The notes beneath the pieces are model-generated. The model was given only the letters and a program-made list of their open reading frames with translations. It was not told where the DNA came from and ran no database searches. Source: Anarhynchus alexandrinus (taxonomy: Eukaryota; Chordata; Aves; Charadriiformes; Charadriidae). Taken from it: DNA of 64,000 nt. The translations under genes were made by a program, and so were the position numbers. Position 1 is the stretch's first letter. Each line of letters begins with the position of its first letter. Positions 24,688 through 35,410 of the stretch are shown one piece after another. The stretch lies in contig VUYV01000146.1 of assembly GCA_008711295.1 (NCBI GenBank), positions 372,001 to 436,000 on the forward strand, read 5' to 3'.

Positions 24688-27371
24688 GTGAGCTCTACTT
24701 CTAAAATTCAAACTTAAGTTTCTGTTTTGTTAATGGCAGCCATTTGAGAAGCGCTTTCATCCTATCTCATTTCAATTATCAACTGTCATCCATTTTTTAC
24801 AACTGGTCTTGTCCATCGACTGTATGAACAGAGTGTGTTGTAGTGTTTTGTAAAGGTCAGTCTCAATAATGACAGTAAAATTGTAGAATTATGCATAATT
24901 TGAACCCTTTTGGCCAGGGATTTAGAGAGAAACTCTTGTGTCATTGTTTTGTCAAATGACTTTATCAGAGCTTTTTCTATAACTCTGCAAAATATTGAAG
25001 CTCTAAAGAGAGCCAACCAAAAATACCAATGGAAAATCCATTTAAACACCTCACTGGGAAGGGGCTGGAGTAAATTGTCAGAGCAAATGACGTAATGCAG
25101 GAGAAACTTGTATTCTGTTGGATTTATAGGGTTATAAATCAAGCGATAGCTGGCTATTCAGAATACCCTGCCAGGGAAGGCAGCTTTGCCTAACTTTTGT
25201 CAAAGCATCAGTGTAGGATTTAAGTTGCCAGCAATGCAATTTTCATATCTGGTTTTGAATTCTGCCCAGCTTTAATGTTCATGTGCAGATCTAGCTGTGG
25301 AAAGTATAAGTTATAACTGCTGCAGCTGCCAGATGAATTGGTGGGGACACTTAAATAGGCACGGTCCATGCTATCGTGTTAAATTCCCAAGGGCAAAATT
25401 ATGCTGCCCTTGTTTTGTAACTTTCATAATTTCTAGCGCTGGTGATTAATTGTAGTTGTGATTATTTTCTGACATGGATGAAGGCTTAGTGTCAGCTCTA
25501 AGAGCTCTGACAATCAGACGGGATGGAGGAGGTAGGTAGGGTCAGGTCCCAGTGAGACAGACGTACGCCTGGAGAGGTTTGTGGTCTGTATGAAATAGTA
25601 GGCTTGGGGTCTCAGGTGCGGCATAGGCTGTCCAGTTATGGGCCTACTGCTGTTGGAAAGTATGTGAAAGCAAAGTAATTTCTTCGGTTATTGTGACGGC
25701 TGTCTCTTGTTCGGCACGTGGCATCACTGAGTCATTGACTTCCCCAACTAAAGAGTCAGCTGGAGTTACATTGCAAGGTGTTCCTGGTCAAACTCCAGAG
25801 AAACCATTTCCTTTGTGGGTGAGACACTTAATGTGCACTTTGAGCCTGTTTTACAATCATATGCCCCATTTCGAATGGGGATGCTCAAGTTTCTGGTTGA
25901 CAGCTGGGTCATGATGTGAAGCCTGAAACCAGTCATCTTACCTTAAGTTTTTTGGACTAAATAGTAAGAAACAGGGCCCTGTTAAGAGTGAGGGCTGCAC
26001 CTGACTTTGCTTCAAGCGATGGCTTGCACACCTTTGACCTCACTTCACCTGGTAGTATGTTTGGTTGTCATCATGTAAAATTAGAACTGCCAGCTCTTTC
26101 AGCAATGATGGGATCCTGCCCTCAAAGTAACTAATAGAAGGAAAAGAAATACCTCCTCTCCCTGGTATAAACAGGGTCTGAGTGAAAAAGTAGGTTCAGA
26201 AGAAAAAGGTGCAAGACCTGATTCTACTTAGACTTTTTTCTATGATTAAAAAAGGACAAAGTGGTCTGTTCTTATTGGCTTTATTCTTAAAAAACCTGTT
26301 CCTCCAGAGTTCTCAGGAGGGTTGCCTTGACACCTCCTGAGAGGTTTGTTAGGGTTGCAGTTTTGTTCAGATAAATCCTTTTCTCATATTTGTGCTTCTG
26401 TAAAGAGAAGAAATCACACTGGGGTTTTTCTGACTAATTTAATTTAGACATTTGTATTAAATATGTTGACATGCATATACTTATGGGTAATTTTTAATGT
26501 TCTACAAAATGTATGCATTTTGTATATAGAAGAGCAATCAAAATGGGGCAATTATAAAGGCAAAGCAAGACATGTTTAACTACTTAGTCAAAACAAAGTG
26601 TTTCAGCCTTATTAAAATCAAATGCTTTAGTTAGTCTGCATAGAATTTTCCAGAAATGTCAAAATACTACCTTTGTGTTCCAATGCAGGCGTGGGCTGGA
26701 TGAGAAAAACCTTTGACTTTGACTCTTAATATTGTGGAGTTGCCATTATAGATCGCAAAAGATAGATGCTTGCTCAAGTCAAGGTTAACTTTTTCTTTGC
26801 AAGTAGCTGTATGCTTTTAACATCAACATCAGATAATGGTAGAGAATTCCTTTAATATATAATAAAGATACACTAAAGAAAAAGCGTAATTGTGACTGTG
26901 GGATTTTTGAGCCATTTAGCTGGTAAGATATGCAAATATTTCTGAAATCCAAGTTCATTTACAGTCATGTGGTTAGTTCAATGTGACACATCTGTATAGG
27001 CTTGAGAAGTGTTTTCTACACTGATGTATATGATCAGTAAATCCAGTTAGCTTTTTACTATAAATGCAAATGGGCAGTAATAAGTTAGTATGAGTAGAAG
27101 CTAAGTAAGATTAGGAAAGTCACTACGTAGGTTCTTCTATGCTAGGTCTAAAAGATGATACTATGTATGGTAACCTATAGTATTTAAGCTATGTTTTTAA
27201 TAAATTTATGTAAAGGTATATTTTATCTATAAAATTGTCTAGAAAGCGGAATGTTAGGTTTGCAACAATGTAGGTGACAAGCAGAATTATATGAAGGAGT
27301 TTTTGAGTGATGTGTTCGTGCTTCTTCTGTTTCAATGTTTGAGATTTAAGGTGCTTTCTGATTTTACCTAG
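24688..27371 (+). other. RAMP3 intron 2 (or end of intron 1 if the microexon is skipped)
   Basis: This is 2.7 kb of AT-rich sequence between the candidate microexon and exon 3, ending in TTTTACCTAG. I see no exon, transposon or RNA gene in it. Confidence 0.6.
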
Positions 27372-27504
27372 GTGCACGTCAACAGACTAATCGCTGCAAT
27401 GAATCTCTCATGTTAGAAAAGCTGCCTGCCTGCGGAAAATCATTTGAAGAGATGATGAAGAAGGTGGACTCTAAAAAATGGTGCAACCTGACAGAATTTA
27501 TCAT
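27372..27504 (+). CDS. RAMP3: RAMP3 exon 3 (N-terminal half of the ectodomain)
   Basis: The acceptor is CTAG at 27368-27371 and the donor GTAAGA at 27505. The exon starts with GT, completing a Gly codon, and encodes G-A-R-Q-Q-T-N-R-C-N-E-S and onward to the W-C-N-L-T-E-F-I segment. It ends on the first two bases of a codon (AT). In 156-residue numbering it carries Cys36, Cys48 and Cys65, three of the six ectodomain cysteines, and the sequons NES (37-39) and NLT (66-68). It forms helix 1 and the start of helix 2 of the three-helix RAMP ectodomain. The E-K-L-P-A-C-G-K-S-F and K-W-C-N-L-T-E-F-I stretches fit RAMP3 best; RAMP1 and RAMP2 differ here. Confidence 0.95.
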
Positions 27505-28394
27505 GTAAGAGTTAGTTTTGGTTTTGATCGTTCTCACCTTATAATAGTGTTCTTTAAAAAAAGGATCACCTCAAATACCAAAAACACTGTAATACCTACA
27601 TCCCTAATAGATCCCTAATGCATGTAAAATATTTGTGTTCCAGATAGATAAATTGAAATCCTCTTGTATTTGGTTGCCAGTTGCACAGGGCTAACCTGTA
27701 GTTCTTAAGTTCCTGCAGTATGGCCACATGCACACGGAGAGACCCAGCTCTTAACTCAAAGAGTGCACAATATAGAGCACTTAATGAGACCTAACCAGTG
27801 GGCTAATCAATACTAGTTGCTATTGCTTTTACCTCAGACAGTTGTGTTTATATTTAATCAATATTTCTGTGCATTTTAGGCAAATATTACGTAAATTGAT
27901 TTTTATTTTTTTTCTGCGAAACCACTAAAGCGATGTGCTTTTAGAATCACACTATTCTGTTTTCTCTGTTGGTAGCAATGTAGTTCCCTCCTCTGATTTC
28001 CTTTTTTCAGTAAGACAACAGGAACATTTCCTCATACACTGTTTCAGAAATCCACCTCTTGTGTGAAATTTTCCTGTCCAAATGTACAATGGTTTGTCCT
28101 ATTGAAACTGCTGCAGTTTGTTTCTTTGCTTGCCAGATAACATGGAGAGAGTGAGCACCACCCGTTTTGTTTGGATGTGTAAAATACTGCAACACTGACA
28201 GTTGTGAGGGTGGCATTATTATTTTTTTATCTCTGTTCCTGTTCTGTAGTTGCTGGAGGTATTTAAACATCTCTCTATAAAGCTGCACACTTCAAACTCT
28301 GCTCTGGAGGAAACTCACAGGGCTTGTGTAAATGGTGGCAGTTTTGGCTTTGCGGAGCATCTGCTTCTTCAGAGTGTGTTTGCTCATGCATAAT

Positions 28395-28485
28395 GCTTGG
28401 CTTTCGGAAGCGCTAAGTACCCTCTGCACCAACTGAAATCAGAGGAAACTGCAGGTGTTCAGCACTTCACAAAAGGAGACTCAAG
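28395..28485 (+). repeat. fragment of the palindromic ancient amniote repeat
   Basis: The order GAAGCGCTAAGTACCCTCTG, then CACCAACTGAAATCAGAGG, then AACTGCAGGTGTTCAGCAC follows the same arm structure (GTGCT-AGTACC...CAATTGAAGTCAATGG...CTGCAGGTGCTCAGCAC) suggested at 1524-1554 and 3978-3988. It is diverged, and the family name is unknown to me. Confidence 0.4.
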
Positions 28486-29284
28486 TCAATTAGCTGTGCT
28501 GTGGTACAAGCCAGCCTGAAGCAGATTCCTGGATTTGAAACTGCGCTTGTGCTGTTTTGGGGGCTGCCCCCAAGGCAGGGTAGCCGTAAGCTAGCTGTCA
28601 CCACACCTATAACAGTGTCGTTCAGCCCCAGATATGTTCTTGTCTCATACGATCATTGGTCTTGTCTCCTATTTAGTGTCACCTCATGTGATGCAAGATT
28701 TTGCAGTCACCTTATGCAAGATTTTAACTAGCTGATCAACAGTAAACACGATAGATAACAAAATGTTGGACTTCGGTTCTATGTAGCAGCAGTTCCCCGT
28801 GTTTCTCTTACTGCTGACACCCGTGTTGAGATGTCCCATCTGTTGATACTGTTTCATAATCTGACAGCATATTAACAACTTAGATCCTATTCCTTCTTAG
28901 CGTTCTATTTGCACACCGTAGATGACTTTACAACCTTGCAACCTTTAAAAAGATAGTTTCTTAGAACTCATGGCACTGGAGTGAAAGATGCGCTCATGTA
29001 GCTCTCTCCAAGCATGGGGAAGAGCAAGAGGAGGTAAGACCTTCTTATCCAGCTTGCAGAAATTACATTCAAATCTGACAAAGAAATGTGTCTATACAAA
29101 GGAAAAGAAAATCCTTGCAATGCAGGTACTGCTAAATATATTTAACATATATCTGTACGTTATGGGACAATAATTTTAATTTTGAAACTCATCTAGGAAT
29201 AAGTTGTTTTACTTATTTTGAAGGAAGCACTTAAATTTTGCTCCATTTGGTCTTCGTTACAATTGTATTACAATCACAAACCAG

Positions 29285-29457
29285 AGTTCTTTGCTTTCAT
29301 GTTGGTAAGCGCCCTCAACTAATGGGACTACTTGCAGCAGAGAAAGGTACCTACAGGAGTCAAAATATTAAACTNACAGTTCTTTGCTTTCATGCCCTCA
29401 ACTAATGGGACTACTTGCAGCAGAGAAAGGTACCTACAGGAGTCAAAATATTAAACT
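29285..29457 (+). repeat. near-identical direct duplication around a single N
   Basis: Copy 1 (29285-29374) and copy 2 (29378-29457) both read from AGTTCTTTGCTTTCATG through GGGACTACTTGCAGCAGAG to CAAAATATTAAACT. Copy 2 lacks 10 bp (GTTGGTAAGC). An N at 29375 sits at the junction. The structure parallels the one at 23110-23332 and points to an assembly join with an allelic indel. Confidence 0.78.
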
Positions 29458-31329
29458 CTCCCTTTTTTAATGCAGATGAAGAAGCAGGCAGCTTTTAGCA
29501 AGCCTTGTGCAAAAATGTCTTCAAGAGTTTAAATATTTTGGTGCAAGATTTTTCCAAGGTTTGGAGATGACTGAAGTCTCTGAGTTCTCCTGGCTTTCAG
29601 TTAGAGTTAGAATCCGCCTTGCTTCTGTCCTTTCCGATTGCACTTCCCCTTTGGCGTCATTTTCATTCCCTGTACAAGAAAATTCCTGCCTATCTAGGAG
29701 ATTGTTTTGTCTGAAGAAATTGGTCATTCTGAGGCTTTGCTCATTTTTCCCCATACGCAGTACCAGAAGAAGAATTCCAGCCTCTTCCAAAAGAAAAATC
29801 TTTTACATTTTTGCATAAGATATTTTTTTATAACTTCTTTCAGTTGTATTTCAAACTCTAGCTTAGGAGAGAGTAGAGGGAAGAATTTGTTTTGGAATTT
29901 ATTTCCTGAATCAAGTATTAATCAAGCATTATCAATCTGATTACAAACTTATCTTAAGGGTTCATTGCACTGAAGAAACAGCACATGTACATCTACCTTT
30001 AAGAATTTTACTCTTTAGAGAACTGACTTTGTGATTTGACTCCATGCTTTATATAAGAAGCATATAGGCTAATTTCTTCCAGCTCATAGGAGGAACCCTG
30101 ACAGATGGGACTGAAACACTTCTTTATTTGGAGTATTCTGACAAATTAATGAAAAAACAGCATTTCTAGCCATGGTCACTTAAAATTCAGATATTTAAAT
30201 CTGGTAGTATTCGTTTACCCTGATTTTACATCTAGCCTCCAGCAGCAAAAATTAGTCAACCTGGATCAGATAGTGGCTTTAAACTGTGCGTTTTGTGTGA
30301 AAGAAACTGTTTCTTCATACAGTAATTTCTGCATGGTGATTTTCAGTTACAAAGATCTTGCAACATTTGGCTTTGTATCTTATATCAAAATGTAATAGTT
30401 TATGGAAATCTGCTTCTTTTCTAAACTCTTTGTTGTGTGGAGGAGTTTTAGGTCTTCATGGTAAGTGGCAATCCTTGGTTATGGGATTGTAAATATCAAT
30501 TACCTGCAGTGCTTCACTGTTTGGCCAAACACTCGTGAGAGAGATTTCAGTGACTTCAATTTGCTGTAACTTAATTATACTGTAAGATTTTCTGACAGCT
30601 CCATTACTTGTTTCTTAACTTTGTTCTTAACAAACTCGTTTTCTTTAAAAAGCAGCCTTTTGACTGCTTTTAAACAGACGAGGCTCTCATGCGTGGTAAC
30701 TGGCACTGGAAACCAATGTAAGAGTTTTAGCCTCCACAGCCAATCTTGATCTTGCTGGAAATGTCTGACGATCTCATGTAAACCGTAACATTTCAGGTGA
30801 AGTTTTACAGAAGCACTATCAGGAGAAAATTTCCCTATTATTTGTCACATTTTTCTGTAAGGATTCACAAAGAAATTAGGATACAAATACTTGGAGTGAT
30901 ATTGTCCAAAAGTATTTGAAAGCATAAATAAGACGGGGGATCAAAGTGGCATTTTAAAATATTTTAAGTCACTTAGACATGGTGGGTTTCAGTGGTTCTT
31001 GCTTGGACACCAGAATATGAAGGACAACCAGAAACACTTTACAAGAAAGGTAAAAACTTCAAAAAACAGCTGGAGACATTCATTGACAAAAGAGGAGGGG
31101 ATCAGCTGTTCACAGTTTTGGTGATGCTTTTAGGCTATTCAGAGGAAGCCCTGGAGATGAAAATGCAACTCAGTGGTTTAAATGACAGGAAATTATGATA
31201 TATGGCAAGTGAACAAGCAGAGACTGAAGTGTGGGTGAAAGCTATGGGGAGTTATCAAAAGCAAATATACTTTTCATTTGTCAGAAGACGGGAAATTACA
31301 GAAAGTTTGTTTTCTTAATGTGTAATGTT

Positions 31330-31445
31330 TCTGTTATTTTATATATATTTATAATAACATATAGTATGCATTTTTGTATTATTTAACATATATAATAACG
31401 TATATATTATATTTCTGTATTATTTTTTAATATTTAGCAACTGCA
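31330..31445. repeat. AT-rich low-complexity tract
   Basis: A run of TATATATTTATAATAACATA-type sequence with repeated ATATATAATAACGTATATAT motifs. It contains no gene signal. Confidence 0.8.
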
Positions 31446-31939
31446 TCTAAATATATAAAATCTGCTACTGTCCACAAACCTAAGCCCATTATTAATGGTC
31501 AGATTTTTTTCACCATGCTCTTTACGTTAAATCCTGGTCTGGTTACATTGGGACTGTAGTCAAGAGGCCAGGTATGACTAATTCCTGAAGCAAGTGGCCA
31601 GACGAAGATGGGAGTACCCAGAGCTGTCTTGCATGAACCTGAAAAAATGTTGGTTATTGTAGTTGTGTAGATTACTTTCTATTCTTAGCTAATGAAAGGA
31701 TTTTCTAAATGCTTCTAACTAGATCCTGGAAACAATTTAGCTAGAACAAACAGTCTCTAAACAAATCCCCGTGTCTCTCCCAGCCCTAACCCCTATGGAA
31801 ATGTGGGACTGAAATGCGCTCATGCTGGTTCTCAGTGGCTTGTTAAGCTTTTGGCATGCTCCCAAGCACTGGTATCTCCTCTCTCTTCTGCATCCCCGTT
31901 TTCCAAACATCTCTGAGAGTAGTTACTAACATTTCAGTA

Positions 31940-32900
31940 ATTTTGAGGCCAGAGAGATGTCTGTGGCCATCTGGTCTGCACTGTTGACTAATACAGGCCC
32001 CGCAATCTGCCCACTAGTCACTATTTTAAACCCTGTAAGAGTGAGTATGTTATGGGAAGGCATCAGCTCTTCATTTAAAATATATCAAATTAATATTAAT
32101 CCATTACATCTGTAGACAGGTTGTTTCAAAGGGTTCACTGTTCACAGTCAGAGGAAAATGTGTTTTATTTCGTATCAGTTTGCCTGACTCCAGTTTCCAG
32201 TGATTATACCTCCTTATGTATCTCCCTGATACAGTGAAATTCCTTCTGTTGTCAGAAATCCTTTTTTCCCATTTAAATACCCATTTCCCATTTAAATTTT
32301 CTGTCACCTCTCAATCACTTTTTTTTGTTTGTTTGATAAATTGAGATCAAAGTTTTACAGCCTGTCATGGTAAGTCATGTATTTCAGACTTCTTGAACCT
32401 TTTGCAAGTTTTGGCAGCTTTTCTTTTGGAGAGTGAATTCCAGTCTAGAATTGAACATTTCACCCAGAAGTAGTTTGCATAGTATTACATACAGACTCCC
32501 TATTTTTTTTTGTCTAATACTACTGGGCATTCAGCATGTTTCTTCTGCCAAAATATTTGTCTATTGCATTAACCCTCCTAGCTATCTAGTAATTCCAGGA
32601 GGACAGGCTCTAAAAGCTGTACGTGGTTTTAAGTCCTTCTCAGAGGGACTTGTAAGTGTGCCATACATTGTTTGTTTCTGGGTCTATTATCTTGCATTCA
32701 CCAGTGTTAAAATGCATATGATTTGGGTAAGCCCACATTTGTAAGTAATCCAAAACAGTCTGTGTAGCTACACCCTACATCTTACACTTCTTCTTCACCA
32801 TTTACTATGCTATTTGCATACTTAAGCAAAAATTGTTTGCCTGACTCGATTGATTAAGATATCAGGCCAAAACTTTTGCAATTGCAAAAGTTCCATGAAT
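31940..32900 (-). mobile_element. decayed ancient CR1 LINE, about 950 bp with indels
   Basis: The plus strand shows, in correct order, decayed reversed CR1 landmarks: TTTGAGGCCAGAGAGATGTC with CATCTGGTCTGCACTG (3' UTR end); ACAGGTTGTTTCAAAGGGTT; CTCCAGTTTCCAGTGATTAT; TTGCATTAACCCTCCTAGC; CTTGTAAGTGTGCCATACAT; CACCAGTGTTAAAATGCATA; and ACCATTTACTATGC followed by TTTGCATACTTAAGC. These correspond to successive parts of the 3' UTR and reverse-transcriptase C-terminal third of old amniote CR1 families. No open frame survives. It is older than the young CR1 copies in intron 1. Confidence 0.72.
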
Positions 32901-35104
32901 GGCAATTACTTTTTTGTAGTTAGTTTTCAAGTTCCATTTATTTTTAATTCAAGGGCTACCATGATTATTAATGTTTTTTTTCATCAAAATGTTTTAAACA
33001 AAGTTTGATAAAACATTCAGTCTTTAAACATGAACAAACACAATACAGCGATTATAAGGAAGCATATGGTATCTGCTCACAAAAAAGTCCCAAAAGATTA
33101 ATTTGAAAAATCCATAAGAATTTCTTTTGGACTCCATATATGTGTTTCTGGTTGATTGGCTGCTGTGGGAGCAAACACTATAGAAGTAAGAAATACAGAT
33201 CTATATGGCATGTCAATGCAAAAAGCTTTATTACCAGCGTATACCAAAAACCAGACATATGTAAAGACCTTTGATTAATTAGAAAGTTTTACTTAGTATG
33301 TGATAATCAAGTCTTGCTAGGTTAACTTCACTCTTTGCTATTGGTTAATCCTGTGTTGCATTCTTTATAGACAGTTATACTACTTTTTTTCACAGTGGCA
33401 TCCAGTAATTCCATTCAAAGACAGCACTTAAAAAAAACCACCTGTCCAAATTGAACTGTTACTGTAGCACAAGCCAGTCAGCTTTCCTGATTTTATTACA
33501 TCATTATATCTAGAAATAAAGTATTTTCATTGGTAGCAATAGGGTTAACGACATTACTTTCTGGTATTCATGTACTCTTTATGTTGACATACCACCAAGC
33601 ACCTCCTCTGTTCAGAAGTGTGTTGACCTTCTTAATGTTGATTTGGGCTTGTAGTTTTTCTGCAATAAAAATTCTTAGGCTGTAAGAATACAGAGAAATA
33701 ATCACGGGGTTACTACTGGAAGAGTGAAGATGACCATGACATAGATATTTAGTCATAGGCCACCTCCTTTCTTTGATTGAAATGTTAAGAGTTGGTGCTT
33801 AATTTACTCAGCTGTCAGAAGGAACCTGTTTAGTGCAGATGTACGTTGTGTGTCTGGGGCACCAGGTGGCAGATGTCACTAAAGAGTGTGACCCTATTGC
33901 CGTCACTAGGGCAAGTATATCAGGAAATCAAAATAAGGGCAGGATGCTGCATGATTCAGGACAGGGAAAGATGCAGTGAAGAGAGCATCCTTCTCTCTCT
34001 GAGTAGAGCTGATCAGTTTCTCTCTGATGTCATCAGGGACAGTGATGTCAAATGAGCCCAGAAAGTGATGTTCCTTCAAAGACTTTCCTTTCACCAAAGA
34101 GAAATGGATGCCTACATCTTTTGTACGTGCCTTTTGCTGCACACTTACTCATTTGTATCCTTACTTGTGACTCCAACAGTCCTCTCTTAAACTGAGTCCC
34201 CACATAGGCATGCCACCTTGGAGTTGTCTAAGGAGCACGTCCCCAAACTAATTTCTTATGGAAGTAAACTATGGAGTACTTTTCTTTAACTGAATCAATA
34301 AATGAAATAACAGTTGATAACTTAATATCCAAAAGATAGTGCTGATATGTAATTTCCAGTGTTTGAGTCCTCTAAACATTTCCTGAAGGGACAGACCAGC
34401 CTCAGTAACATTTATTTGCTATTGGACTGAAATGTAGGATTTGATTGTTAGCTTTGATTTAGTCAAGTGTCATCTATTTCAGTGTAAGGCATTCTGTTAT
34501 TTCAAGCCCATACTACTGTTGCAGCAGTCATCTCACAAGTGTATAAGGTCGCATACCTGCTACCTTGGGAGCTCCCAGCCAATGATTCTGTGTTTGCCAG
34601 ACAAGGAATACCTTTGAATTGAGAGACCAAGAGTGAAACAGCAATTTGTGTTTTGGAAGAGAGTTCTAGCAAAGTAGCGCATGTAATGCATCTGGCTTTT
34701 GTGTTTCAGAAAAAGAATTGATTTTAACAGACTTCTTCATGCAATCCCTACATTTCTTTTTACCTCATCAAGCCTGTCTTCACGGCCCAGAGAGCCTCTA
34801 ATTTGCTGTGAGGCAGTGGCTGTGTAGCACTGCTGTATGGCACCTGGAAGATGTTACAATTCTGATTTTTTCAAAGTTTTAAATTTGAGTCCTTAGCAGA
34901 ATAGGAGAGGGTGAATTTTTTATTTAACTGTACGTCTGAAGCTGATTCATTGCAAGTGTGTGTGTACCTGGTGGAATTCCCTGCTTTGCTGTGAGCATGG
35001 TCCAAGTTCTCTCCCCATGCTCAACAACCGTTTTATTTTCTGTACAGCCTCAGTGTAGTTTTCTCAGAACCCTTTACATCAAAAATGAATTCTATAAACA
35101 GAAG

Positions 35105-35410
35105 CAATAGGCTTCAGTCCCATTGAAGATGACGAAGGAGTCTGCCCATGTTCTGTACAGATGTTGAAGATCTGAAAAAGGAATTAAGGAAAAAAGATGT
35201 GTGTGACTAGAGCCAAATTTGATCTAATCTTCTGGAAAAATAATCCTAAAGCTGTTGCTCAATTTTAAAGTCAATGGGAGTTTTGCCTATTACAATTTGG
35301 CCCAACTAAAGTAAACTAAACTAATCATAAAAGTGCCTAGTTTTCAAAGAAATGTAGTAAAATATTAAGGAAAAGAAAGCCAGACGACAGTAAAATCAAT
35401 GGGAAAACAA
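35105..35410. repeat. cluster of palindromic-repeat cores
   Basis: Contains TCCCATTGA (35118-35126), AGTCAATGGGAG followed by TTTTGCC (35269-35287) and ATCAATGGGAAAAC (35395-35408). The first is the exact reverse complement of the shared core in the second and third. I infer remnants of one or more copies of the same palindromic ancient repeat seen near 4 kb and 28.4 kb. Confidence 0.4.
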
